A stretch of 53,352 bases of DNA from Bacteriovoracales bacterium (lineage in GTDB: Bacteria > Bdellovibrionota > Bacteriovoracia > Bacteriovoracales > Bacteriovoracaceae), in contig JAOMEV010000015.1 of the NCBI GenBank assembly GCA_028346125.1, forward strand, positions 1 to 53,352, read 5' to 3'. Position numbers and translations under genes: made by a program. How positions within the stretch are numbered: the first letter of the stretch is position 1; every line of letters begins with the position of its first letter. Below the pieces are notes generated by a model that saw only the letters and a program-made list of their open reading frames with translations, did no database searches and had not been told where the DNA came from. This document shows, one piece after another, positions 35,946 to 45,093 of the stretch.

Positions 35946-36828
35946 AAAAACTCTCCTCATTTATTAGGTCTTTTAATTTTTTTATAGCACTCATTCTTGT
36001 CGCCTCTTCCCCAGAACAGGCCCAATCCAAACACTTTTTAACCTTAAAGCAATCTTTTTTTTCATTCCAAATATAGTCATCTTCTCCACGAACTAAAATG
36101 CCTTCCACAAAATGGCCATTGCTATTAAATATAGGCCCGCCAGAATTCCCCTCAAAACTATCAAGATTGGCCGAAAAGTACTTTTTGTAACGGTTTTTCC
36201 GAACCCAGGCATGACCAGACATTTTCAATGGTAAACCAGATGGGTGCCCTCCAAGATAGATGCGTTCTCCAGTTTTCACCTTTCCTTCTTCACGAATAGC
36301 AAGAGGTTCTCTATCAACAACATCCCTATCAAGTCTTAATAAAGCAAAGTCAGTTGATTCATCTAAGGCATGATCAATAATTTCAACACATTCATAAATG
36401 TCTTTTTTTAAAACTTTTGTATAGTCCTTATCTTTTTCACTACGGTCAAAACCAAAGACCCATTTGTTTTTCTTGCAGTCTTTCAAAGATTCTACGCAAT
36501 GGCCTGCTGTAACGAGAAGGTCTTTTCCTACGAGAAACCCTGAACAGCTTGCGATCTGCTCCTGATCATAAAATCTTTCATCTTCACAAACTTCATCCAT
36601 AGCTTCGGTCTTCAACTGAACGATATCTGACTCTCCTCGAATCTTTTTTATCTTTTCTTTTAAAATAAGGGCCGCGATTCCTTTAGAGTTTTCAAGCCAT
36701 CTCTCATTGCTTAATTCAAAAAGGTCACGTCTATTATCTTTTCCGTAGACAACTTTTTCATAAGAGCTTTTGCCCTTGGACAAAAAAAAAGTACAGAAAA
36801 CAACTAAGATGACTTTCTTAGACACCAT
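35914..36828 (-). CDS. Secreted trypsin-like serine protease
   Basis: Protein of 304 residues with an N-terminal hydrophobic signal (about 5-17). The chymotrypsin-fold catalytic triad is complete: His110 in LVTAGHC, Asp160 in STDFALLRLD and Ser229 in GNSGGP. Several cysteines suggest disulfides after export. Substrate specificity is not evident. The 3' end overlaps the start of the degenerate HD-GYP gene, so the two are probably transcribed together. A role in prey or host protein degradation would fit a predatory bacterium but is inference. Confidence 0.9.
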   Translation of the reverse strand: MVSKKVILVVFCTFFLSKGKSSYEKVVYGKDNRRDLFELSNERWLENSKGIAALILKEKIKKIRGESDIVQLKTEAMDEVCEDERFYDQEQIASCSGFLVGKDLLVTAGHCVESLKDCKKNKWVFGFDRSEKDKDYTKVLKKDIYECVEIIDHALDESTDFALLRLDRDVVDREPLAIREEGKVKTGERIYLGGHPSGLPLKMSGHAWVRKNRYKKYFSANLDSFEGNSGGPIFNSNGHFVEGILVRGEDDYIWNEKKDCFKVKKCLDWACSGEEATRMSAIKKLKDLINEESFYGQSGRFRQR

Positions 36829-36908
36829 AAATCTTCCCTCGAGTCCATTATAATGGCCTTAGGAATTATTTCCAGTGGTTAGAAAAATTCTCAAGAAAGT
36901 TTGTCGGG

Positions 36909-38186
36909 TTAAAGAGAAATCTTTTGACCTAATAAAAAAACGTCCTCAACGGAGCCTGGGAATGTGACATCTAAAAAGGGAGACCAATTGGCCTTTGTTT
37001 GAAGGTTTTCTCTCTTAACCGTCCAAGGTCTTTTAAGATTTAAAACCGTAAAAGAGGCCACATAACCCTCTTCAAGAAGGCCAAACCCTTTACCAAAACG
37101 ATCAAATGATTTTTCGCATTTTTTAAGTGAAGGAAGGAAGTTGTTGACAAAGTTCCCTGGTCTTTCAGAGCAGGCCAAAGACACTAATTTTGGGTCCATT
37201 TTTTTATCAACCAAAAGCCAAGTGACAAAGCCTCCGTAAGTATCTAGGCCAGGGAGTCCGGAGGTCCCTTTTTCTTTTTCTTCCGGGGTATGAGGTGCAT
37301 GGTCTGTGGCCAGATAGTCAATATTCCCTTCAAGAAAGGACTGCAACATGAACTCCTGATCTTCTTTCGACCTTATAGGGGGATTCATTTGCATAAAGTT
37401 TCTTTTATCGCTTAGAAGGTCTTGATTATAAAATAAATGTTGAGGCGTCACTTCACACTCAACAGGAAGCCCCTTCTTTTTGGCCTCAAGTATTTTAGGA
37501 AGGCCATCTTTTGAGCTATAGTGGCACAGCTTGCCCTTTAAATGAAATTTTTCTATGAGCTCCAGCGCTGTTTTTGTAGCGATCGTTTCAGCTTCAACAG
37601 GACGTCTAAGCTCGTGGGTTTCCTTATTTTTACATTCTTCTAAAATGACTGGGTCTTCACAATGGAAACTTACAAATTTTCCCTCATAGGCACTCAAAGC
37701 GCTCTCGAGTTCTTCTTCATTTTTAAAAAAAAGCTCACCCACAGAAGGACCCATATAGGCCTTATAAGGAACTGAAAAAGAAAGAGGTTTTGTTTCTGGG
37801 CCCACTCCTGCATACAAGAAAAAAGGAAAGCCTGTTTTAAGAGTCAATGCTAGTTTCTGTCTGTAACTCTCATCATCAATAGGTGGAACTGGATTGTTGG
37901 GCATATCACAGGCATGAGTTACACCCCCATTCAAAGAGGCCCTTGAAGCAGAGGTAAAGTCTTCCTTATAAAGATGTATTTGAGACTTATCTTCTCTTGC
38001 ATGAATATGAACATCACCCATTCCAGCAAAAATAAGACAATCATCACCATAGTAAAAATCGACCTTTTCCTGGGGAACTCCCAAATCGCCAATGTCTAAA
38101 ATAAGCCCTGTTTCTTGATTAAAACGGATTTGCTTTCTCTCTACTCTTTTGGAGCATGCCACAACGCCTTCTATAACTAATTCCAC
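36909..38186 (-). CDS. pyrC: Dihydroorotase
   Basis: Amidohydrolase of 425 residues for the third step of pyrimidine biosynthesis. Metal-site motifs: GDVHIHARED (HxH), YKAYMGPSVGEL with a lysine positioned as the carbamylated ligand, FHCEDP, LCHYSSKDG and YLATDHAPHTPEEKE. GTG at 38186 is chosen because AGGGAGA lies just upstream; a GTG at 38219 would overlap folP by more and lacks a site. Last gene of the tilS-ftsH-folP-pyrC run. A related hydantoinase-type function is less likely given these motifs. Confidence 0.88.
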   Translation of the reverse strand: MELVIEGVVACSKRVERKQIRFNQETGLILDIGDLGVPQEKVDFYYGDDCLIFAGMGDVHIHAREDKSQIHLYKEDFTSASRASLNGGVTHACDMPNNPVPPIDDESYRQKLALTLKTGFPFFLYAGVGPETKPLSFSVPYKAYMGPSVGELFFKNEEELESALSAYEGKFVSFHCEDPVILEECKNKETHELRRPVEAETIATKTALELIEKFHLKGKLCHYSSKDGLPKILEAKKKGLPVECEVTPQHLFYNQDLLSDKRNFMQMNPPIRSKEDQEFMLQSFLEGNIDYLATDHAPHTPEEKEKGTSGLPGLDTYGGFVTWLLVDKKMDPKLVSLACSERPGNFVNNFLPSLKKCEKSFDRFGKGFGLLEEGYVASFTVLNLKRPWTVKRENLQTKANWSPFLDVTFPGSVEDVFLLGQKISL

Positions 38187-38196
38187 AAGACTCTCC

Positions 38197-39114
38197 CTAA
38201 AGAATGGTGCTTTCCTCACTCAACATGGTATGTGCCTTAAGAGCGCCGTAAAAAACGTTGGGGTTATGAACCCTCATAGTAAGCCGATGCCCTCTCAATC
38301 GTTGAAACCATAATGATAAAAGTCCTGTATGTAAACACTCTACTGGCGCCCAATCCTGAGGAGATTGACGATATTCTTTGACTGCGTTTTGGAGAAAAGA
38401 CTTTTTGGAGACTCCAATAATCCAAGGAGTTTCTTTGGGAAAGGAACGAATGAATAAAGGAAGTTTCTGAATTAAAAAATCGTTTTGCTCTAAGGTTTTA
38501 GAGAATCCAAAACAAGGGTCTAAAAAAACTCTCTCTTGATACCCTTCAAAATAATCAAGACCTTGTTGAAAATAGCTCTTTAAATGATCTAAAAAGGCCT
38601 GCTGGTCCCCTTTAAAAGCATAGTTCATATGATGGGAAGAATCTTTTCTCATCGGTGCCAAATTATGGCAAAAGACATAAGAAACTTTTGGATCTTCTTC
38701 TAAAATTCTTAGGGCCTCCTTATCAAGAACACCTGAAACATCATTCCAAAGAAACTTTAGGTGGGGGAAGTGAGGCTTCAATTTTCCCACAACAAACGAA
38801 AAAACTTCCGGTTTATAGGTATCAATAGAAAGAGTTCCTTTTAAAAAAAAAGGATGCTTTTGATTCTTTTCTCCCCATTCAATAAAAACGGGAAGAAATA
38901 TATCTAAAAATCGGCTTTTTTCTTTCTCTTCTGGGCATGGCGAATTAAAGGGAGCTGTCGACTCAGCACCGACGTCAAGCATCGCAGGGCCAAAAGACAA
39001 GAGTTCTGACAATTTAAGGGAGCAATTTTCTAGGGACGCGAAGGAGCCACCATCGGAAAAAGAGTCGGGGGTTATATTCAAAACCCCCATAAGCTTAGGC
39101 CATAACGGGATCAT
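38197..39114 (-). CDS. folP: Dihydropteroate synthase
   Basis: Folate biosynthesis enzyme of about 305 residues that joins pterin pyrophosphate and p-aminobenzoate. Visible motifs: MGVLNITPDSFSDGG near the N terminus, DVGAEST, SIDTYKP, NDVSG, LDPCFGFSKT and GVSKKSFL. The open frame continues 42 codons upstream inside ftsH, but that part is a basic shadow of the ftsH tail; ATG at 39114 (overlapping ftsH by 20 bp) is the sensible start, with ATG 39090 as a second choice. ftsH-folP adjacency is also found in E. coli. Likely translationally coupled to ftsH. Confidence 0.9.
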   Translation of the reverse strand: MIPLWPKLMGVLNITPDSFSDGGSFASLENCSLKLSELLSFGPAMLDVGAESTAPFNSPCPEEKEKSRFLDIFLPVFIEWGEKNQKHPFFLKGTLSIDTYKPEVFSFVVGKLKPHFPHLKFLWNDVSGVLDKEALRILEEDPKVSYVFCHNLAPMRKDSSHHMNYAFKGDQQAFLDHLKSYFQQGLDYFEGYQERVFLDPCFGFSKTLEQNDFLIQKLPLFIRSFPKETPWIIGVSKKSFLQNAVKEYRQSPQDWAPVECLHTGLLSLWFQRLRGHRLTMRVHNPNVFYGALKAHTMLSEESTIL

Positions 39115-41032
39115 CTGAATGATCGTCTTTTTTCGACCCAGTCCCTTCTTCTCCTTCAGCAGTCTCCTCTGAAGGCCCTTCTTTTTTGGCTTCACTGACA
39201 ACTTCTTCTTTTGGATTAAGAGGAAGCCCAATATCTTCATTATTGACGACCTTCTTAACCTGATCAGCGTCCAGTGTTTCCCAGATAATCAGGGCCTCGG
39301 CAAGTCTATCGAGAGCATCTCTATTATCTTCAATAAGCTTAACTGCAAGGGCCTCGTTATCATTCAGCAACTTTTTAATTTCATCATCAATTTCTTGGGC
39401 AGTTTTTTCAGAGTACTCTGAAGTACCGCCTTGAGCCGCTGCATAAGGGTTCATACCAACCTTCTTATATTTCACAGGCCCTAAAACTTTAGACATTCCC
39501 CAGTCACAGACCATTCTGTGAGCAAGGTTAGTCGCCACCTCAATATCCTGAGCAGCACCACTTGAGATTTCATTAAAGACGAGTTTCTCAGCAACACGAC
39601 CACCCATTGCCATAGCAATAAAGTTATTAGCGGCGTCAACAGTCTGACTCAACTTATCCTCACTAGGAAGGGACTGAGTAACACCAAGGGCCCCACCGCG
39701 AGGAATGATTGTAACTTTGTGAATAGGATCACAATGAGGAAGCTTTACAGAAACAAGAGTATGCCCTGCCTCGTGAAAGGCCGTCCTTCTTTTATCTTTA
39801 TCAGAAATAACCATGGACTTACGCTGAGGTCCCATTAAGACTTTATCTTTGGCCTCTTCGAAGTCACTGTTATCAAGCTCTTTTTTCTCACACCTTGCAG
39901 CTGCAAGTGCCGCTTCATTAACAAGGTTCGCAAGGTCAGCGCCGGTAAAGCCAGGAGTTCCCTTGGCAATATTTTCAAGGTTAACATTATCATCTAGAGG
40001 AGTTTTCTTTGTGTGAACTTTTAAAATACCAAGCCTTCCCCTAACATCAGGGGACCCTACCATAACCTGTCTGTCAAAACGGCCAGGTCTAAGAAGAGCT
40101 GGGTCTAGAACATCAAGACGGTTTGTAGCAGCGATGAGAATAACCCCTTCATTTGCTTCAAAGCCATCCATCTCTACAAGGAGTTGGTTTAGAGTCTGCT
40201 CTCTCTCATCATGGCCACCGCCCATACCAGAGCCACGGTGCCTACCAACAGCATCGATTTCATCTACGAAGATAATACAAGGAGCGTTCTTTTTTCCTTG
40301 TTCAAAAAGGTCCCTTACTCTACTCGCCCCGACACCAACAAACATTTCGACAAAGTCGGAACCAGAGATAGTAAAGAATGGAACATCCGCTTCCCCAGCT
40401 ACAGCTCGGGCAAGAAGAGTTTTACCGGTTCCTGGAGGGCCTACAAGGATAACACCTTTTGGAATTTTTCCTCCAAGGACTGTATATTTTTTTGGATCTT
40501 TCAAAAAGTCTACGATTTCGGCCAATTCCTCTTTTGCTTCTTCAACACCTGAAACATCTGAGAAAGTGACTTTCTTTTCATTTGCATTAAGCATTCTTGC
40601 CTTGGATTTACCAAAGCTCATGGCCTTACCACCACCTGCCTGTATCTGGCGCAGAAAGAACCAGAAAATAACAATGAGGATAATCATCGGGCCCCAACTC
40701 ACAAGTAAGGTCGTAAAGAAGGGCTGCTTCTCTTCTTCCTCATAGTTGGGAGTGATATTATTTTTTCTAAGAATATTAAAAGTGGCCTCTCCAGTATCGC
40801 CAGTAAGTCTAAAGCGAATCTGGTTTTCATAACCTTCTTTAAACTGACCAATAATGGTGTTTTTTCCCTTGAAGGTCACTTCTTTGACATGTCCACTTTC
40901 TATGGCCTGAACAAACTCAGAATATTGGATCTTTTTGTAGTTGGTTTTTCCTTCTGAAATAACCTTAGCAACTACGGCCAACATTAAAAAAATGACAATC
41001 CATAAAGTAAAATTCTTTTGATGTGGTTTCAT
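39095..41032 (-). CDS. ftsH: ATP-dependent zinc metalloprotease FtsH
   Basis: Membrane AAA+ protease of 645 residues, normal length. Two membrane helices (about 9-25 and 108-128) flank the periplasmic domain. Walker A GPPGTGKT (198-205), Walker B IIFVDEID, second region of homology around [20 protein letters not shown], and zinc motif HEAGH (420-424). The C-terminal tail is acidic and rich in Glu and Asp. It degrades membrane and regulatory proteins. Preceded by a good sigma-70 promoter and followed by folP. Confidence 0.98.
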   Translation of the reverse strand: MKPHQKNFTLWIVIFLMLAVVAKVISEGKTNYKKIQYSEFVQAIESGHVKEVTFKGKNTIIGQFKEGYENQIRFRLTGDTGEATFNILRKNNITPNYEEEEKQPFFTTLLVSWGPMIILIVIFWFFLRQIQAGGGKAMSFGKSKARMLNANEKKVTFSDVSGVEEAKEELAEIVDFLKDPKKYTVLGGKIPKGVILVGPPGTGKTLLARAVAGEADVPFFTISGSDFVEMFVGVGASRVRDLFEQGKKNAPCIIFVDEIDAVGRHRGSGMGGGHDEREQTLNQLLVEMDGFEANEGVILIAATNRLDVLDPALLRPGRFDRQVMVGSPDVRGRLGILKVHTKKTPLDDNVNLENIAKGTPGFTGADLANLVNEAALAAARCEKKELDNSDFEEAKDKVLMGPQRKSMVISDKDKRRTAFHEAGHTLVSVKLPHCDPIHKVTIIPRGGALGVTQSLPSEDKLSQTVDAANNFIAMAMGGRVAEKLVFNEISSGAAQDIEVATNLAHRMVCDWGMSKVLGPVKYKKVGMNPYAAAQGGTSEYSEKTAQEIDDEIKKLLNDNEALAVKLIEDNRDALDRLAEALIIWETLDADQVKKVVNNEDIGLPLNPKEEVVSEAKKEGPSEETAEGEEGTGSKKDDHSDDPVMA

Positions 41033-41086
41033 TCATTTTCCCAAAATTATTTAGAGTCCTTTGCCGCACTCTTTCTCTATACTATT

Positions 41087-41115
41087 ATTTTATTTGTGTC
41101 CTCTTGAAGAATCAA
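41087..41115 (-). promoter_or_regulatory. Sigma-70 promoter of ftsH
   Basis: Reading leftwards, TTGATT (41115-41110) and TAAAAT (41092-41087) are separated by exactly 17 bp. The predicted transcript starts near 41080, about 48 nt before the ftsH ATG. This is the best promoter match in the 351-bp gap between tilS and ftsH. Confidence 0.6.
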
Positions 41116-41383
41116 GAACCGTCTCGTCTTTTCTTTAAATAATTTCCACAAGTTGCAGTTCTCTCCTCAAAAGTCTGGCCCAATAGCAGCCATTTATGCA
41201 CTGCATCGGCTTTTGAGCGAAAAACACTAGAGAAATTTTTACATAAATGGGGAAATCTTGTTCAAGAGACCCACTTATAAATAACTCTTTTTGTGGGGAA
41301 AATCTTCGAAATCTTCACATAAGTCAAGGGGCACAAAGATATAAAAGCCTCTCATAGTGCTGAAAAAAGGTAACATGAGACGT
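41116..41383. other. tilS-ftsH intergenic remainder with a G+C-rich island
   Basis: No confident gene. Positions about 41150-41220 are clearly richer in G+C than the surroundings and than other gaps in the window, and they include several short inverted repeats. On the minus strand an open frame without ATG crosses the island and stops at 41112-41114. It could be a small RNA, a leader element or a gene remnant. Confidence 0.35.
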
Positions 41384-42697
41384 CTAATGCACCGAAACTG
41401 GGTCAAAATTAAGAAAATCCACCCCGAACTCCCCTTTCGAACTCCTCACCAAACCAAGGCTCTGAAACCCTACTCCAACTTCGAGGGCCAAACCCGTCGT
41501 TCTTGGAAGGAGTGGATGGGACCGATTTAGGCTTTTTAAAAAAAGTCCTTTTTTTTGGGCGTTTTTATTAAAAAAGACTAAGGGAGATTCAGGTAAAATA
41601 TCCTTTTTGGCCAAAAAACCGCTTTTTTCAGGCACTTTTTTAGATTTCAGACACATTTCCAAGGTTTCGGCCATTTCGGAATCGAGCTGGTCCCATTTAT
41701 TCTTAACCTTTTCCGTCGCCAAATAAATCAACCCAGGAAAAAGATAACCCCACACTTTTCCAGAATAAAGAAGAGGCCCAAACTTGTTTTTTTTCGCAGC
41801 ATCACAAGTCTTTTGGACTTGGAGAGAAAGAGTTCCTCTTTTCTTTACTGAAAGCTTTTTTATTTCTTCTTTAATCTCTTCTTCAAAACCGTCAAAATCC
41901 TTATTAAAAGGCGTCCTCAAGAGAAGAACTCCTCCATAAGAATCCTTCATAACCCTCAAAGACCCTTTCCTTTGAACTCTATGGACACCTAAAACCTTTG
42001 CCAGATGGTTCGACCTAAAAGCGTAGTGCTTCAAGTACTGCGGCCATTTTCTCTCAAGCTGGGGGATCACGGAACGTCTTATATAATTTCTTTCATATTG
42101 TAGCTCCCTATTCGAGCTATCCTCTAAAAATGGAATACGAAGGCACTTCACAAAAGATGATATTTGACGCCTAGTAACACTTAAAAAAGGCCTCACGACG
42201 TTTCCTGCCACCAGGGGTATTCCCAAACTACTCTTGGCCTCACTAGAGCGAAGCTGCTGCATAAGAGACCACTCAAAGGAGTCATTTAGGTGGTGGCCCA
42301 TATAAAGGAAGTCACCTGGGCCCACATAGGTGGAAAAGAGTCGATACCTTTCTTCCCTGGCCATTTCCTCGAAGTTGGAGACGCCTTTCAAATTCAGCTG
42401 CGGAGACAGAACTCTGCATTTGGGCCCTAAAAAAGAGCTATATTTCTTAACAAGTCTCTCTTCTTCAATATTTTCCTGTCTAGTTCCATGATTGACGTGG
42501 AGAACTTCAATAGACTTTATTCGCTTTCTCTTTAGAATTTCTTTTAAAAAGGCCAAAAGGGCCATTGAATCCATGCCCCCGGAAACGGCAACAATGGCCT
42601 TTCCTGATTGGGGGAAAAGCTTGTTATTTTCCATGAATAATTCGACATAATCCACAAAGGCCTTTGTAGGTCCTTTTATAAGAGATTGGTATGTCAT
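41384..42697 (-). CDS. tilS: tRNA(Ile)-lysidine synthetase
   Basis: Protein of 437 residues that makes lysidine at position 34 of the AUA-decoding tRNA(Ile). The PP-loop ATP motif VAVSGGMDSMALLAFL is at about 37-52, followed by VLHVNHGTR, GHHLNDSFEW and FLEDSSNRELQYERNYIR, all TilS signatures. The C-terminal 200 residues are more variable, as usual. GAGG upstream of the ATG supports the start. First gene of the housekeeping run; the gap before ftsH has a separate promoter. Confidence 0.93.
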   Translation of the reverse strand: MTYQSLIKGPTKAFVDYVELFMENNKLFPQSGKAIVAVSGGMDSMALLAFLKEILKRKRIKSIEVLHVNHGTRQENIEEERLVKKYSSFLGPKCRVLSPQLNLKGVSNFEEMAREERYRLFSTYVGPGDFLYMGHHLNDSFEWSLMQQLRSSEAKSSLGIPLVAGNVVRPFLSVTRRQISSFVKCLRIPFLEDSSNRELQYERNYIRRSVIPQLERKWPQYLKHYAFRSNHLAKVLGVHRVQRKGSLRVMKDSYGGVLLLRTPFNKDFDGFEEEIKEEIKKLSVKKRGTLSLQVQKTCDAAKKNKFGPLLYSGKVWGYLFPGLIYLATEKVKNKWDQLDSEMAETLEMCLKSKKVPEKSGFLAKKDILPESPLVFFNKNAQKKGLFLKSLNRSHPLLPRTTGLALEVGVGFQSLGLVRSSKGEFGVDFLNFDPVSVH

Positions 42698-42979
42698 TTG
42701 ATCGCCTCTAACCAGGGAGATTTTGAAGTATACGGAACAGATTCAAAAGAGTCACTCTACTCGGGGATAGGAGGATGTCAATCACTAAAAAATTTTTTGG
42801 AAAAAATACCACTTTATTTCTAAAAGAGGCCACTTTTCAATATAGGTAAAAATTGTGTAAACCCATGATTATATAAGCATTTATGAGATTCAAGGAAAAC
42901 TTTTTAGCTTACTACTGCACAAACCTCTCTTTTATGCTAAAAAATCTCAATTCCTTATAACCCAACAGGGGAAAACTGA

Positions 42980-44506
42980 ATGAAAAAGTGGTTTTCAAAA
43001 CGGACGCTAAGCTTAAATCTCTGCTTAGGAGCGGTCCTCTCGATGTTTTGCTTCCAGCTGCATGCTAAGGAAAACGTTGGGAAAGAATGCAAAGACCTCC
43101 AAAGCTTCCTTTCCACCTCATCCTTCAAAATAGACTGCAATCCCCATTTCCATCATTACAATTCCAAGGCCATTAAAAAATACTACAACAAATCAGATGC
43201 CATCCGTAACGGCTTAAAAATGGCAACTTTCAACCTTCTTTATCCAGGTAACACAAGAAATAGATACAAAGACTATAAAATACTCGCAAAAATGATGAAC
43301 AAGTGGGATATCATTGGCGCCCAAGAGCTCGTCCCTAGTCAAGGGGAAGAGTTTCACCATAACCAAATGCTCATGACCTCTAGGGCCTCGTCCGCGAAGC
43401 TTATCAGAGAACATTATAAAATACCGGGATTTCTTATTATCCTAAATGAATTGAGAAAGTTTGACCCTTCCTGGGCCCTCCTTGTATCTAGTAAAGCAGA
43501 AGCTGCAAAAGAAAAATACTCAAAAGAGCTTGGTGGCTTTTTCTACAGAGCAAGCGCCGTAAAACCAATTGATAACCATTTCTGTGAAGATAACTACGAT
43601 AATGAAGATGGTCCCTCTTTAGGCTGTTTGGCAGACTTCACCAAAGCAACTATTGGAAAAGAGGCCAACTCTATTTTCTCCAGAAGGCCATTCATAGCAA
43701 GCTTTAAAAGTGGTAACTTTGATTTTACCGCACTTACAAGTCACGTGGTCTACACATCTCCCACCGATCCTAAGGTGAGAGAGAGAATTGTTAAAAAGGC
43801 CTTTGGAATAAAAAATTATAAAGACTTAGGAAAAGGTGTAACGACTGAAACCTATGCTCGATTTGCCGAAATAAAAATCACATTTCAATTTATGGAATAC
43901 CTTTGGAGTTACTACGATGAGGAAGATATTATCCTCTTAGGCGACTTTAACGTTGAAAGTAAAAACCCATTCTGGAAAAAAATCCAAGATGAGTTTCAAG
44001 GGTCTGATGTCTTAAACAGCGCTCCTACAACTCTTACAGATCAAAAATACAAGTTTTTGAGGGGCAAAGAAATTATAACAAATGGCGTTTCAAGAAATTA
44101 CGATCATATCGTTCTCAATAGAGGATACACAAAAGAATGTAGTGGTGAAGCGAAGGCATTCAACTTTCTCGAAGACAATGACATTGGGCTTGCAATTAAA
44201 AAGAAATATATTGTTAGATCTTCGAAAAAAAGAGGGAGCACCTACCCTATTAACGCCTCAAATGAAAAAAGAATGAACACCCTTATTCAAAAGTATAAAA
44301 AAACACTTTATAATAAGCTTACTATTAAAAGAAATAAGGTCGTCAAAGATACAAAAGACATAAAAAGATTTGTATCAGGCTACAAAAAGAGAGTCTTTCA
44401 ATCTCAAAAGAAAGATCGTTCTTATTACCACCTTTACAAAGAAATCATTAGTGACCATCTTCCCGTTTACATGTCTTGCGACACAAGTGGAAGTGACGAC
44501 GACTAA
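42980..44506 (+). CDS. Exported endonuclease/exonuclease/phosphatase-family protein
   Basis: Protein of 508 residues with a signal peptide ending near LHAKEN (about 30). EEP-fold motifs: MATFNLLYPGN, IIGAQEL (metal-binding Glu), SHVVYTSP, LLGDFNVES (Asp/Asn) and the final SDHLPVYMSC (Asp-His). The family includes DNase I-like nucleases and phosphodiesterases; export suggests degradation of extracellular or periplasmic nucleic acid, or possibly a lipid. A lysine-rich segment (about 415-480) is inserted before the last motif. The acidic C terminus ends in DDD. The last 53 bases are in copy A of a tandem duplication shared with the HIT gene. Confidence 0.88.
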   Translation: MKKWFSKRTLSLNLCLGAVLSMFCFQLHAKENVGKECKDLQSFLSTSSFKIDCNPHFHHYNSKAIKKYYNKSDAIRNGLKMATFNLLYPGNTRNRYKDYKILAKMMNKWDIIGAQELVPSQGEEFHHNQMLMTSRASSAKLIREHYKIPGFLIILNELRKFDPSWALLVSSKAEAAKEKYSKELGGFFYRASAVKPIDNHFCEDNYDNEDGPSLGCLADFTKATIGKEANSIFSRRPFIASFKSGNFDFTALTSHVVYTSPTDPKVRERIVKKAFGIKNYKDLGKGVTTETYARFAEIKITFQFMEYLWSYYDEEDIILLGDFNVESKNPFWKKIQDEFQGSDVLNSAPTTLTDQKYKFLRGKEIITNGVSRNYDHIVLNRGYTKECSGEAKAFNFLEDNDIGLAIKKKYIVRSSKKRGSTYPINASNEKRMNTLIQKYKKTLYNKLTIKRNKVVKDTKDIKRFVSGYKKRVFQSQKKDRSYYHLYKEIISDHLPVYMSCDTSGSDDD

Positions 44507-44770
44507 AAAATTAAGAAGCTAAATTTTCAACGATGGGCTTTTGAATGTTTTCCATCTCGAGAGTTTCTATCGATTTTGCCTTCTTGAAGCTGACATCACT
44601 CCAACCCCAAAAGAAACTTATTACCATCTTCCCGTTTACATGTCTTCCGACACAAGCGGAAGTGACGACGACTAAAAAACTAAGAAGCTAAATTTTCAAC
44701 GATAGACTTTTGAATGTTTTCCATCTCATGAGTTTCTCTCGATTTTGCCTTCTTGAAACTGACATCACTC
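44454..44770. repeat. Tandem duplication spanning the 3' ends of the EEP and HIT genes
   Basis: Copy A is 44454-44601 and copy B 44623-44770: 148 bp each, offset 169 bp, differing at only a few positions. Each copy contains the end of the EEP nuclease frame (HLPVYMS... to the stop) on the plus strand and the end of the HIT frame (DVSFKKAKS... to VENLAS and stop) on the minus strand. The intact EEP gene ends in copy A and the intact HIT gene ends in copy B, so the inner fragments are duplicates without a gene. Confidence 0.92.
44507..44606 (-). pseudogene. 3' fragment of the HIT gene (duplicated)
   Basis: In copy A, the minus strand still reads the last 28 or so codons of the HIT protein (from DVSFKKAKS to VENLAS and a stop) with a few substitutions, but there is no upstream part of the gene. 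A fragment of the EEP gene end is likewise left in copy B (to 44674). Both are by-products of the duplication. Confidence 0.75.
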
Positions 44771-45075
44771 GAGTCCCACAAAGGAAGAACATGATAGTGA
44801 AAGTGGGGAACATCAAAGCCAAGTATAACTGACCCAATCCTCTTACAAGAAGTGGCCTTCATAATGGCCTTTCCAATAGGGACCGCGGCTTTGAAAACTG
44901 CACTATAATAAGGCTCAGGTACATCAAGACAATGATCATGCTCAACTTTAGGAACAATAAGGGTGTGACCTAAATTGATAGGGTTTATATCCAAGAAAGC
45001 AAAAGTATACTCATCTTCATAGATCTTAAATGAAGGGATTTCTCCCTTTATAATTTTTGAAAAAAGAGATGACAT
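44680..45075 (-). CDS. HIT-family nucleotide-binding protein
   Basis: Protein of 131 residues of the histidine triad family, which hydrolyses or transfers nucleotides from phosphoramidate-like bonds. N-terminal FSKIIKGEIPSFKIYED, then FLDINPINLGHTLIVPK, and the catalytic HFHYHVLPLW triad near residues 96-105. AAGGGAG precedes the ATG. It begins 18 bp after the topA stop and so is probably the second gene of a topA operon. Its last codons lie in copy B of the tandem duplication. Confidence 0.93.
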   Translation of the reverse strand: MSSLFSKIIKGEIPSFKIYEDEYTFAFLDINPINLGHTLIVPKVEHDHCLDVPEPYYSAVFKAAVPIGKAIMKATSCKRIGSVILGFDVPHFHYHVLPLWDSSDVSFKKAKSRETHEMENIQKSIVENLAS

Positions 45076-45093
45076 TTCTAGCTCCCTTGAAAA

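Noticed and set aside
39115..39240. N-terminal extension of folP into ftsH
   Set aside because: The extra 42 residues are a lysine-rich shadow of the ftsH tail and absent from normal dihydropteroate synthases.
41247..41266. Heat-shock-like CTTGAA and CCCCAT boxes (leftward) upstream of ftsH
   Set aside because: Only 8 bp separate them, too short for a sigma-32 type promoter.
42901..42943. TTTTTAGC ... GCTAAAAA inverted repeat upstream of the EEP gene
   Set aside because: The loop is 27 nt and the arms are mostly A/T; no regulatory role can be argued.
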